Part shown: piece after piece, positions 22,910 through 35,669 of the stretch
Layout: every line of letters begins with the position of its first letter
Numbering within the stretch: the stretch's first letter is position 1
Source of the DNA: Primulina eburnea
Taxonomy: Eukaryota > Streptophyta > Magnoliopsida > Lamiales > Gesneriaceae
Length of the DNA: 64,000 bases
Reading direction: 5' to 3'
Assembly (NCBI RefSeq): GCF_022965805.1
Contig: NC_133106.1
Coordinates: 39,063,881 to 39,127,880, forward strand
Notes under the pieces: model-generated
The model's input: the letters and a program-made list of their open reading frames with translations, nothing else
What the model was told of the DNA's origin: nothing
Database searches by the model: none
Translations under genes and position numbers: made by a program

Positions 22910-24698
22910 TCATCGTACTAACGTGGATTTATCATCTTCTGATGTTTCTGCTTCTGAGTTTAAGAATGTCATCTTCCCGAAAGATTCTTTGGCACCTCCA
23001 AAGAAGCCCTTCACTTTATCAAGCACAGTTTTGAGCTCTTCCTGAGATGGGAGCTGGAAACATTGAAAGAAAATCTAAGGCCATATTCGAACTCGAGGGA
23101 TTGTTTGCCAACAAGTGATGAAGACTATTCAATAAGCAAAATTCAAAATCATAAATTATCCAGCTTACTTCAATTACATCATTTGCAGCAAGTGCAGCCC
23201 GCAGATTGTTATTTTCCTGTATGTTAAACACAAAGTAGAAAATGGAGCCTCAGATATTTTTTTCACAATATCAAAGTCTAAAACATAAACACAGTAGGAA
23301 AGTAGAGAGAGAGAGAGAAAATTACAACGAGCTTGTAGCCATATTTAAACTCAGTAGCAGACCGCAAGACACGAAACTGTTTCATAGCCAGCTTCTGCAT
23401 TCCTTTTCACTGTGTTTTTTTTATAGGTAATCATGCAATATAATCATTTACATGTAAATGTGCAACTAAATAATGTTTAAACACAAAATATAATATCATT
23501 TAGATAATGTGCAATTAATAAAGATTCATCATCATATTAATTATCCAAAAAACTAAGTTTCAATCATCATATTCATCATCATATTAATTAATAAAGATCA
23601 TTTACCAAAAAACTAAGTTTCAATCAATTATCCATCATTAGAACAAATAGTAGACTAAATATAACTAATCTTCCAAATCATCTACATATGCACCATCTAC
23701 TACATCCATGATCCTCTCATCATCGGACTCAAAATCAACATTTTCTTCATTCTCCTCCTCCGATGTATGTAAATCTTCGTTAAGTTGACTACAACTTAAA
23801 ATTTTGACTGAATGCCTCGCCGCCGCCTCGCCCGCCTCGCCGCCGCCTCGCCCCCGCCTCGCCCCGCCTGCTCGCCGCCTCGACCCGCCTCGACCCGCCT
23901 ACCCACCGCCGTACCGCTTAAACCGCCTCAAACAACCGCCTCATGCATAGGCGGTGCGGTCGAGGACCGCCTACCGCCTAGGCACCGCCTAGGCGGCCGC
24001 CTCGACCGCCATTTAGAACACTGCTTTTCATCCTGTTTCAATGAAAGATATCATGGGACCGCAATGAACTAGGTATGAAATTGCACTGATAAGGAACTCA
24101 CTCTATAAACAACAGCTGCAAGATTTCTGGTCAGTGTATCTTTGTAAATATATTTCCCCAGAAAATTGCCCTTCGCAGCGACCATGATTTTCGCAGTGGT
24201 CCCCCCTGTCACAATATTAAGAGGGTACCAAAGATAAACCTGAGAGCAATAAGAAAAAAGCCAGTCATAGTTGCTAGTTAGGACGCCATAATCTTGATCA
24301 GAAACAGGAAGCCTTTTTTTACGTAATGAAAATGCATCAGAAAAGGGTAGATGATAACAAAGCCTTTTTTGCCAAAAGAACCTTGGCGATCGATGAATTG
24401 ATATATAAACTTGGAATGCGAGAGATAGAAAGCTAACATTAGCCATGCGAATAAAGATAACAAATTTTGGGTTGCCGTCGTCTTCAAGCTTTGGTAATGG
24501 AGGAGGTGCTTGCCGCTGGTACTGCCTGGCCGCCATTCCTTTCTTGCTTTTAGCTTCAACCACCATCGGAAATTTTAGCTTTTGGTGGTACGGCTTATGG
24601 GTAGACGTAGGAAACAGGGAGTGGCTGATAAATGAATGTTCACGCGCTGTTGTTCCATCGGAGGATAAGGGAAGCCTCGCCAACTGATTCAAAGACAT
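22910..24698 (-). CDS. HHL1: HHL1 (HYPERSENSITIVE TO HIGH LIGHT 1), exon 3 interrupted
   Basis: Chloroplast thylakoid protein, reported in Arabidopsis to protect photosystem II. Exons: 24438-24698, 24102-24239, exon 3, 23169-23216, 22910-23053. Exon 1 holds a Ser/Thr-rich transit-type N-terminus, then KGMAARQYQR and DDGNPKFVIFIRMAN. Exon 2 runs from VYLWYPLNIV to LAAVVYR and includes the hydrophobic segment. Later exons give RSATEFKYGYKLV, ENNNLRAALAANDVIE and EELKTVLDKVK. Exon 3 should begin at 24032 (GAT GAA AAG after an acceptor CAG), but a hAT-type element of about 613 bp separates these codons from the rest. The codons just after the insert have also lost one base. An AG at 23395-23396 would start the remaining exon at 23394 in phase and give a 219-residue protein lacking six residues. 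The identity is secure. Whether the gene still works is open. Confidence 0.88.
23411..24023 (-). mobile_element. Non-autonomous hAT element in HHL1 exon 3
   Basis: The right end, read on the minus strand, is CAGTGTTCTAAATGG, the same as the hAT end at 29340. The left end (TGTGTTTTTT) is degenerate and its position is uncertain by about three bases. The eight-base flanks CTTTTCAC (23403-23410) and CTTTTCAT (24024-24031) differ at one position. GC-rich subterminal repeats with GGCGG/CCGCC cores fill 23810-24010. A residual transposase C-terminal piece, reading [17 protein letters not shown] on the minus strand (about 23710-23780), matches the copy in the TOP intron. Confidence 0.82.
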
Positions 24699-25835
24699 GG
24701 CCTAACCTGTGGAGAGGTCCAGACCTGTGTGGCTAAATGACTCAATCTTATCTGCATTTTTCCTTTCTAAATATCAAGGCTTGTGTAATGAGTGAATTTT
24801 TAAAAAAGTCAACTAATTGGATTTTAAATATAACCTTCTCGTTAATTATAAAATATAAGTTTGATTTTTATCTATACTTTCGCATTTATGAAAAATATAA
24901 CCTCATCTATTTTCAAAATATGTAGATTTTAAAATTATTCATTTAAATGGAAAATATATTTAGTTTGATTTTCTTCTATGGTTAAGAAAAAACAAACTAC
25001 TATTTTGAAACAAAATAATAATAATAATAATAATAATAATAAGAAAATTTCATGTTTGAAGAAGAAAACACACTTTTGTAATAGTAAAACTCAGATCTTT
25101 CAAATTGAGATACACCTTTGAGCCTATCATATCCCCTCTCTTGATTTTTATATAAATTACATCATTATCGTGTAACTCAAATATCTTACATATACGACCT
25201 CTTAAATGCCACAGTTCATTTGATATCCATGTATTAATTCGAAGATTCCACAACGAGCATTTTTTTGACTCTTTCGTAACTCGAATTCCTCGCAAGTAAC
25301 ACCAATTACTAATCCACATCATTTTAGATCTATTGGGGAATCAAACATGCTTACCCCAACTTGTCATAGGGAAGAGAATGTGTGTAAGCAACCAAAAAAA
25401 TAACAAAAGAGCCCCACCAATTTTCTTCATCTACAACAACAATTTATCCACTTGTCCCAGCTTCTTTTACTTGAATGAGCAAGCAGCTAACTATATAGCA
25501 CTCTAGTGCTTTTGTTTATTTTAGTCCTTGTGTAGAATTTTGCAAGGATAACATAAACAGCAGCACCAAAATTATTGCTATTGATTAAGATTCTATGTGT
25601 AGTGTTGAATGACTAGAAAGTAGAAATAATTCAACTTAAAGAGGCCCACCATTTATCAATCTCAACTTGCATCATACTTACAAGGTCTAGATATATCTCC
25701 CAGTCCCCCCACACACAGCAAACTTTTACCGAACGAACTATTAACTAAATTCTGGGAAAATGGACTAGACGAGAGTTTTGTCATTGTTGGATCTCGAACT
25801 CGAGACAGTCCCACTTTGATGCCACCCGGCTGTAT
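24699..25835. other. HHL1 upstream / TOP downstream region
   Basis: About 1.1 kb lies between the two minus-strand genes and must include the HHL1 promoter and TOP 3' UTR. It contains an (AAT)n run at 25015-25041. On the minus strand a short hydrophobic reading starting MKKIGGALLLFFWLL (about 25430) looks like a signal peptide but stops after about 29 residues. A 90-residue open frame follows (25322-25050) with no recognisable domain. I do not call a gene. Confidence 0.4.
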
Positions 25836-28800
25836 TTAATGATTTTTGCTGTCTATGAAAGCTTGTAACGAAGGCTCCCTTCCGAGAAAATCTGTCAACA
25901 TCTCCAATGGGTCTTTTGCACCACCTGCACATAATACCTGCCAAAAACAAAAGTAGGCCGTCGAAACTTAACCAAGAACAATACGTGATAGTGGTTGACA
26001 GTTAGATGTGATTTCTTTAGGTTTCATGTCCACAAAACAGACTACACTACGGGCAGTTACCTTCTTCCGGAACTGCATCCCAGCATTTTGGTTAAATATG
26101 TCATCACGGAACTTTGTGGCAAATATATCGGCTGCAAAAACCTGTTACCAGACATCCAACGACACCCAATTTAAAATATCTGGTATCAAGATATGCTATA
26201 ATATGACCTGGGAGGGACTCCAACCTCACTCCATATCCGACTGTAACAAGTGGCTTCGTAGCCAATGACTGTACGAGGAAAGCATGATGCTGGGTTTGTT
26301 CCTTCTAACATTGGCAATCCTAACATGAACTGCCATTACAAGACAGCTATATCAGCGGCAGCCTGCTAACTAGATCAACCATTTGTCTCCATACAAAAAA
26401 ATATAGTTGATTATGTGGGTGCAACTCAAAAAGATACGATAGGCAAACAACACATTTCAATCGGCATGCCATGTAAACAGCTATATACATATCGTTGTTA
26501 TTACTCCGACGATTTCTCATCCACATTAGGGGTGGCTTGACAGCTTCTGCGGAGAATCAGAGAATATACCTTTGAATGAAGATGATTCAACAGCCCAAGC
26601 ATGTCCACATTTTCCACGGAATGTATGATCTGATCAAAAAGACCTGAAAATGCAACGCACCAGCTCATCATATCAAACAAGGGAACTTCAAGAATTTGAA
26701 GCTCGAAAGAGACAGTTGCTTGTTCCCATGAAAATACACATTAAAACTTACAATAAACAATCTCTTGTTTCAATTTGATTGCTGAGAATGAAAATCTACA
26801 TCTTTCAAGCAATCTACATAAGTCATCATCGATTGGCTTCGTGATATCCTGAAAGCCAAAAGTTAATGTCACATTCAGATGTAACAAAAGATTCAAACTA
26901 TAGCTTAAACTTATGTAGGAGAACTGTAAGAAACCGTAAATTATATCTAGAATACCTGATGGAAACCAGAGACCATTTTAAGAAAGTTGTTTTCATAACA
27001 CCTAGCAAAAATACAGAAGTATACCATAAGTTTAAATCTATTTTTATTCAGATATTAACACAAAAGATAGAAGACAAACCAGTGTTCCAATACGAGGGAA
27101 GGGATCTCCACAAGATCAGGATCCACTAGTAAGCCAGAAAATCTAGCAAAGGGGGCACGATTGCAAATATGATGGACCTAAATCATCAGAATCGGGTTAC
27201 TAATCAAGAATTTCTGTTATCACGTATAATATATTTGATATTGGAATAAAATCACATGAACTGGGACTAAACCAGTGGCCCAACATTTAAGATAAAAATC
27301 ACAACCCAAAATAGATTACAAAAATTAAATATTTAATGCTTGAAGACTTTACCCGAGCCTTAATTTTCTCGTAAAGAAAAGAGATGCATTTATCAAGCCA
27401 AGAATACAGAAACTGTATCATTGTAATAAACTTGAGTACACAATGTCTCATGGGCTTGTGGCATTGACATTAAGACAGTTACAGAACTATATTCCGGAGA
27501 ATCCAAGCTTAATTGTTAAGAAACATACCACATGACCAAACTCATGGAATAAGTTCACTACTTCGGAGAATCGCAGCAAGGTGGAGTGTCTGTTAACTTC
27601 CTTCTGCAACTGAGAAATTAATACAGCCACGGGAATCTGGAAAATACAATGAAATATCAGGAAAATGGGTGAAAGAACCCTATAACCATCAGGATGAAAT
27701 TCTTTGCAGTGGCTTTGAACTAAGATCTCCGAAAAGAAAGATAAAGTGAATGTTGATTAAAAATAAATATTGGCACGCTGATTTTAGGGATTCCGTAACT
27801 AATCAGTAAAAAATTAAGATAGGAAATATATTTGAAACAATGAGAATATTGATATAATCAATTACCTGTCTTGCATTCTTAATATTTGAACCATTCTGAA
27901 GAGATACGACACAAGTGTGGCTGTATTTTCCTTTCCTGCCACAAATACAACATAAAGTTCAATTTAGGTGATCAAAAGGAAATACTGATTCACAGGTATC
28001 CAGCTGGTTCATACCTGGAATACAAATCGAGATAGAAATAACCCAGTAGTTCACCAGAGCTCAAATCAAAAACTGAAAAAAGTTGCACGTCTTGATGCCA
28101 AACATCTGTGTCTGCGTCTGCTACTTCCTCAAATCTTAAGCCTGCGTCAAGGAGAAAATTGGAAGATTGTGAGTCATGGGACGAAACTGAGTCAACAAAT
28201 ATTCACAATTTAGTAAAGGTTGTAAAATATTTACCAAAAAGGTCCTGGCAGATTTTAAAGATTCCTGATAAAACTAAACCAACGGGGAAGTACTGTTTAA
28301 TAACTTCAAAATCCACATCAAATTGCTGTTCTTTGACCCTCTTTACATAGTACTGTAGGTCCTCAATTCCAAATGAAAGTTCACCCTCCTCTTTTCTCTA
28401 AATTACAAGCATACTAAGCCTTAAATCACTTACAGCCATGTTTAAGAAGATGAGTTTTCACAAAAGAAATTAAGCACGACAAACCTTCAATTCTTTTAAC
28501 AGAGAAAGTTCCTTTGAGGCCAAATCAGTTAAGCTTGTCGATATTTTCTCTAAGAACTCGAACACCTGAAGAAAACAGATGCGAGATTGTAATAATAACA
28601 CAATGTGTGTATGATATTAATCGTTAAAAAAGCATAGTGTATGAAGCATGAAAGACGAGAAACTCCAAAAAAATGCATTCATTAAATAAATTAAATTAAA
28701 TTAAAACATCTAAAAGAACAGGTCAGCTACTTGACCCATGAACAGAAACTTCTGATGTCACTTCTAGAATTTTTTTTCCCTTGATATCGACTCCAAAAAG

Positions 28801-31800
28801 AATAAAAGAAACAAAATATTCAAGGTGGACTTGAATAATCAACAACCAACTGAATATAAGGTCAAAAAACAGTTATTTTTATCATCACAAACCTTTGTCG
28901 ATGAGCTTGCCATTCTAATATCAATGGCATACTCTGCATAGTTCGCATAGCCAAGTAACCTGGCAAGTTTATGCCTCAACTGGATCTGGAGGTACAATAG
29001 AGAGGGTAAATGTAAATTGGCTTATGTAAACGAGAAATACAAAATTTCGTGATAGAGCACTCAATGAAATTATGAGCAATGAAGAGATTTAAAATATCTT
29101 GTATTAAGAAATTTATGTTCCAGGTAAAAAAAAAGAGACAATAATGCCAAGTTTTACGAATAATGATGTGTGTTAAGTTGGTAAGTGTGTTAAGTTGGTA
29201 ACTTTTTTAATACTAAGTAACTGCCTATCGCCTCGGTCCAATACTTATGAATGATGATGTGCATTAAGTGCGTAATTTTTTTAATCCCAAGGACTCCTAA
29301 GTAAAAATAACATTAAAAAACGCTTTCATTACCAACAATCAGTGTTCTAAATGGAGATCGAGACGGCCCTCGACTGCCCCTCCTACGCATGAGACGGCTG
29401 TTATAGGCGGTCCAAGCTATGCTGCGGTGGGCAGGCGGTCGAGAGCGGCGAGCAGGCGGTCGAGGCGGGTGGAGGCGGCGAGCATGCGGCCAGGTGAGGC
29501 AATCGACTTTTTTAAGTTGTAGTCAACAAATTTTAAAAAACTAGTCAAAATCAACTAATTTTAAAACTCAAAATCCTAGTTATTTAAATCACATCTCATT
29601 TTCTTTTTTTCAACTTTTGGTTCTCACTCCTTCTCACAATTAACCACTAAAGCCATAGTTGTCCATCGCGCATAGTGTAGCGCAAAGGTTGCCCGTGGCT
29701 ATAGCGCATAGTGAATAGCGTAGCGATGGTTATTTGACAGTAAAACGCCACAAGTATATTTATATAATATATAGCATATAGTAACATCAATTCAAAAACC
29801 TTAATTTCTAGCATAATATTCCATAAACTTTAATTGTAAAATACTAAAATCTGAAATTATTTAAGTTTTTTCATTGAAATATCATAGAAGACAAAAAAAA
29901 AATAAAACAAGAAATGCAGAAAAAATATAATTTCTAGCAAAAACCTAACTAAGTACATGCTAAAAAAACCAAAATTAGAGGGAAAAAAGGACAGAAAATA
30001 AGCATGTAGCTTCGCTTTGCAATAGCGCCATCATTTCAGATATCGCGATTGTCGCTATAGTGCCAATAGCGAGGATAGCGAGCGCTATTGCAAAGTCCAT
30101 GGCGTGAAGCGGTTTGTTGTGATGTGGTGCCACTTCGCCACGCTATTCGCTACAATGAGGGCTACGACGGCTATTGACAACTATGACTAAGCCCACCACA
30201 TAAACTGTCTACAGCCGCCTGCCGCCGACACCGCCTGCCTCAGGACTTACTTGGAGAATGATAGCAGAGGCCTTGGGAGCGGATGAAGTGCTACAACCAA
30301 GGAGGAGTGCAAAGAACATCACATTAGAGAACTTGACGAAGATTTAGATACATCGGAGGAGGAGAATGAAGAAAATGTTGATTTTGAGTCCGATGATGAG
30401 AGGATTATGAATGTAGTTGATTGTGCATATGTAGGTGATTTAGAAGATTAGTTATATTTAGTCTGCTATTTGTTCTAATGATAGATTGAAACTTTGAAAT
30501 TTAAACTTAATTTTTTGGTAAAAGTAATTATATTACTTTATTAGCATAATAGCATTAATATGATGATAAATTTTTATTAATTATTTTATTAATTTGCATT
30601 TATATATTTATTTGCACATTATCTAGATGATTATATTGTATGAAGCTTTTTTATATTTAAATATTATTTAATTACGCATCTTACATAAAAAATGATGAAT
30701 ATTTGTGATGATAATGTATAATTATATAGGATTAATCACCTCGCCACCGCCTCCCGCTGTTTACAACATTGCCAACAATGATGTGTATTTCATTGGTTTC
30801 TAAACAGTCTGGAATATATTTTCCAAATAATATCCACTTCAGAGATGTTATACAATTAAAAAATCCTCATATGCACGATATTTCGTGAACAACAATTGTA
30901 AATTAGGTGCACAGACTGGGCCATTAAAAACAAAATCAAAATTATCAAAATAATTCAACTTTTTCGCAATCCTGGCAACTAAACCATCATCAGATATTGT
31001 CAGACAATCATTTATTGATAAAATTTTGACGAGTGGTAGCAAAAGAACACGTGTGCAGAGGAATTTCAGTGACCGTGGACAACATTTATATGTACAGATT
31101 GAATAATAATAAAATTACAAAATACCAGCTTTTCCAATACGGGGAGATTGACTTCACATCTCTGGCCATAAGCAATAGCTACCGACTTCCTGGTTGACCC
31201 TACCTTAAAATTTACAAATTTGTGAAGCATTAACAGTTAAAACATACATATAACAAAACTGAATACAAAACATGGGGGTGGGTAGAGTAAGCAATTGTAG
31301 AAAACATCGAACTGCTTAGTTGGTCTTTGAATGTTTAGCTATAAGCTAAACTTTTTCAAGTTTTGAGTTTTGTATCATGTAAATTTTTGATGACCAATAT
31401 CTCTGTACATAGATAACATACATTTTTATCTATTACTAGTATGTAGATCATGGTATTTCTTGTCTCCCTCAACAACAGCAAACAAATATCCAACTTTTTC
31501 CAACCTGGCATCCAATCAGAGAATGGTTTTGTACTTGCTGATTCACAATTTTTTAGGCTGCATGAGTAGTCATTTGATTCATAAATCATAAAAGAAACTA
31601 GAGTTGGTCGTAATTGTGTACTTCATGGATATGACAGCAAAATAATGTCAAAGTAATTAGCAATAGCTGTGCATGCTCTTTCTCAAAAAAAAAAATCACC
31701 TTGCATAAATCCAGGATGGGTGCAACATGATGGCTTCTCAGCATGACCATGAATTTACCATTTTCAGCTTTGTCCAAAGTCTGCAAATAAAACATACACG

Positions 31801-34800
31801 AATTTCACTGTCACAGTGTGACCACAGAAAGGAAGGTACAGTAACCCAACAAGCACATCTAAACAACCTAATTTAGAATCAAGAAATGCATAAAAGAGTG
31901 TGTATGCTATCGATTACTTTGTTAACAAACATTCTTATATATATAGATAATATGGTCTTTGGTACTGTTTAATTTCCAACTATCTTCTGGCCAAACTAAT
32001 AATAGTACCCTCCAAAGGACATTCAATGATACTGATGAAGGGAAAAAAGGCCAAGCAGTACTAATTTATTCAAATTCAAATTGAAAAGATCAAAAGAACT
32101 TGATAGTATGAAAGGAAGGATCCCGAACCTTAAGAAAATCTAGAGGTAAACCAACTAGCTCCATTTCATGGAGAAGAATAAATGAATTGTCATCATTTAT
32201 ATTTTTGATGTATCGCAAACTTAGCTCATCTATTTGAGTCCTCAGCCGCTGTAATTCCTCCCTCTTTGTGGATGTAAGATTTAATCCATTCCGTTCAAAG
32301 TCTCGAACCTGTCACTAAATTTTGAAAAATAAAGACTTGACTGACAAACAGTTTGATCCAAACCAGAGCACCAAACGTCTAAGATGGAATTCTTTATACC
32401 TTGTGTGAAAGAGAGGTAGTTAAATAAGGAAGACTAATCCACAAAGAAACAAGAATAATAGAGGGACGACATAAAATGTAAATAAAATAGTACAAACACT
32501 TTAAATTCTTTAACGACGTGTTTGGATGGAAGAATTTGGTGCCTTTTGATTCAAACCCTTTTTACCAATGCACCAAAATTGTTAAGGTGATTTTCAAATC
32601 CGGACTTCAGTTTTAAGTTATTTTTAACCAGAACTAGATATTTCAAATCTTCAAATATTGAACTCATTTCAAATCCAGAAATCCAAATTTATTCCTCAAA
32701 TGAAATGTTTCAATCTAAAGGCCACCTGAAATAATAAATATGATATAAAAATAGAATGTCGCCGATTCACAGTAACTACCAATTTATCATTGCATCTTGA
32801 TACAATAGATAAATATCTACATTTTGCTAAAAACAATCAGACAAAATTCCATTAAATGAGATAACTATCAATAAAATAAACATACAGATGTAAAGAAGAT
32901 AACCAAGAAAATATCAAGAAAGCTGCATCAGGACAATAAATAATTTGCTTACTGGTTCATACCAAATACTGAACAAAGCGTTTAACTTCAGGGCTCTGCC
33001 ATTTCCCTTGTGCTGCGAAAGTTCTGACAACACGGTAAACATCTTCGCGCTTACTACATGAATGACATGGAAGCGACTGATGTTAGGATTCAGTTACAAA
33101 ATAACAATGCTACTAAAATGGAATTGCAACATGATTTTTGAAAACATAAATATGTTTATTCCGGTACTGTCCATATATTCCAAACCAGACTTAATCGATC
33201 CGCAGGACACTGTAACAACTTAAACTCCTCAAAGGCGTGAATATCGGCACAAGACAGCGTCGACATTTACTTTTTTGAATAACCTAATATTCCCAACTTC
33301 TAACCTATTATTCATTTTTTCATGATCGAGAATCATCTTGAAAATGCCATCTGAAACACCTTATCAAGCAAAAACATAGAGTTTCCCTTTTCGGAAGGGG
33401 ATAACTACAAGATTCAAGTTCTCCTAGCAGCAATAAAAATTCATGACCTATATCCATCGGCAAAAGTTTCAAAAAAACTTATGCACAGTCAGACTTCTGT
33501 TCCCAGAACAGGCCTGTACCCTCAAAAGTAACAAAAAAACATTTTTATGATGCATGGGGGGTTTAACAGTGGTAGTTTTACTTTCACGTTAAACTCAGGC
33601 CAGGGGATTATGGAAGTAAAAATGTAATCTAAAAGCTGTTTGAGAAGTTGCACCAGTTTACTGCATAGTTATTTATAATAAGTTGCTATTTTCTTTTCTT
33701 TGGCAAGAGTCAGATTAAAATACATATGATCGATCAGCTTAAAAAAATACATTCAAAACCATTGGCTCACTAATTAGTTAAAGACAAAATAATGCAAAAC
33801 CTGCATGTGGAGATATGAGCATCAATTCGCCGCTCAGCTTCAGCACTAGCCTTACGAATATCTTCAGAACCGGATACCAATTTTGGGAACACACAAGATT
33901 GTATCAGAGGAAAATGAAGTGCTTCTAGTTCAGCTAATGGTTGAATAGCATTGGCATAAGTTACCTGTGATGCCATTTTAAATTAGCAAGTAAATGTGGT
34001 TCAAAATCTGAAAACGGTGAAGAAATGAAAGGTCAAAGAGGAAAATATACTCAGGCACCAGATGGCAACATTTCCAAATGTTGCAGCAGATACGATAGAA
34101 AATGAATGATATACTGGATTAGTTAATTTCAGGGGGAAAAAATCCTAACTTGGTTCTGTTTAGGAGCGCAAGTTGCAAAACCATCAGCAGTCGGCAAAAA
34201 ACTTGAACAAATGTATTCACATAATGAAAGAGCCTGTTGTTGAAGCCTGAAGGAGAAAGCTTGTTACCATACCTTGTCTAGTGAAACTAAAGCAACTGCA
34301 TCGTGAATTTCCTTAGATTTTGCAACAATGTGATCTGCCAATCGCAGCATTTCAGAGGCAGATAAATTTATCCTAAAATTTGATCCAGGAACAGCTGAAA
34401 TTTGGAGGAATTGTGAATTAAAAATTTTAAAATAAAAACGGAAAAAATGTGAAGTTTTTGTATTATTTTAAAACTACAATGCTGGTGAATCCTCAGTTCA
34501 CCGGTTCAAAACCATATGGGTTAGAGACTGAAACATACTTCTAAAAGTTAATAGCATCGAAAACTGAAAAGCCACCGTACAATGACCCGGGCCATTTGTG
34601 TAAATGAAGAACTCCGCAAAGTGATTTTTATGGAACAAACTTTCCATACATCATGAAAAGTTAAAAATCAAATAAATCAGCTTTGATCCCCGTATTTAAA
34701 CTAAAAAAGAAGTCAATGACATCAAAAAGTGTAAAAGCACTCGCAAATAATCAAACTAAAATTTTCGAAAATGATTTTTATGCTCCAAGAACTCTGAGAA

Positions 34801-35492
34801 CAAACTTTTATACCCCAAGAAAATTCAAGACATCAAGACATCCAACTCGGTCTTCCAAATTTACATTATACAACAAGCCAAGGACATCACAATGCTCCTA
34901 AAATTCACGTAAATTTTCAAGAACTGATTTTATACACCCAAAAAGCAATGAGAACAAATTTTTCGACGCTAAGAAGATTACAGGAAAAACAGAAGGTCAG
35001 ACTCGATTCACGGCATATACACTAAAAGAAGTCATTAACATCAGAAGATTTAAAACCTGCGCACAACCTTGAAATAACATTTCAAGAACTGGTCTCATGC
35101 GCCAATAAATCTCTGAGAACAAACTTCAATACAGTAAGGAAAACTCAAAACAGAAAAAGTCAACTTTTGAGTCGGATCATCTAAAAAGGAACTCGGAAAG
35201 CACACGTAAACTTTCAAGAACAGACTTTTAAACACCAGGAAAACTCCAAACATCTAAAAATCAGTAGGTGTCTCGTCATTTGAAGTAGAACCACAAATCT
35301 AACATATAATTCTTGAACCCAAATATCCGCAACTTATATTGCTTTCGTTCAATACATACTTTTTTTCCTGCGATTTTTATAATGGGTATTGACTGCAACG
35401 ATAGCAAAGTTGACTGCAACGGCCACAAGAGCAGCGGCGCCTGTTAAAGCTATTAAATTCCTCCTCTCTTTCTTCTTCCCCTTTGTCTCCAT
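25836..35492 (-). CDS. TOP: Probable thimet oligopeptidase (M3 zinc metallopeptidase)
   Basis: Cleaves short peptides. Twenty exons with consistent phases give 653 residues: 35360-35492, 34273-34394, 33801-33964, 32963-33053, 32129-32308, 31700-31780, 31126-31203, 28893-28985, 28485-28565, 28235-28397, 28015-28141, 27866-27935, 27529-27636, 27080-27177, 26956-27001, 26752-26848, 26570-26643, 26225-26329, 26061-26141, 25836-25937. The zinc site HEFGH is encoded at 27532-27546, with the third ligand probably the Glu of LVLEHWCYE. A hydrophobic segment, [20 protein letters not shown], near the N-terminus matches the membrane-anchor-like start of Arabidopsis At1g67690. The C-terminus is [20 protein letters not shown] chose ATG 35492 by that similarity, but the frame stays open to another ATG at 35624, which would add 44 residues. 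No frame damage was seen despite the hAT elements in intron 7. Confidence 0.9.
29340..30771 (+). mobile_element. hAT element in TOP intron 7
   Basis: It starts CAGTGTTCTAAATGG and ends GTTTACAACATTG, which are imperfect inverted ends. A perfect eight-base duplication CCAACAAT lies at 29332-29339 and 30772-30779. GC-rich subterminal motifs (GGCGG) follow the left end. A degenerate transposase C-terminal piece at about 30330-30450 contains [17 protein letters not shown] and ends in LED and a stop. The rest of the transposase is missing. A second hAT (29654-30185) is nested within it. Confidence 0.9.
29654..30185. mobile_element. Nested hAT-type MITE with TAGCG-rich interior
   Basis: The ends are CATAGTTGTCCATCGCG and, reading inward from the right, CATAGTTGTCAATAGCCG. 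The flanks ACTAAAGC and ACTAAGCC resemble a decayed eight-base duplication. The interior carries many direct and inverted CTATAGCG / AGCGATAGC-like motifs near both ends and no coding. It sits within the older hAT at 29340-30771. Confidence 0.75.
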
Positions 35493-35624
35493 TCCTGAAT
35501 TTGAATTTTGCTTCTCAGGTTTCTTGGTTAGGTTCTTATATATAGAAATGCTCCGGACGAAGAGACGGCAACTGCGGGGGAAACGAAGGCGGACTATGGA
35601 AAAAGATAATTGATTTTTCACCAA
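35493..35624 (-). other. Possible 44-residue N-terminal extension of TOP
   Basis: The frame of the oligopeptidase stays open upstream to an ATG at 35624. The extra residues (MVKNQLSFSIVRLRFPRS and on) are rich in Arg, Ser and hydrophobic residues and poor in acidic ones, like an organelle targeting sequence. It may equally be 5' UTR that happens to be open. Confidence 0.35.
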
Positions 35625-35669
35625 ACACTAAAGCCAAATCTATGTTCGTATCATATATATTATTATATA

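Noticed and set aside
23812..24072. Open frame rich in Pro, Arg and Ala
   Set aside because: It is a read-through of the CCGCC-rich subterminal repeats of the hAT element in HHL1.
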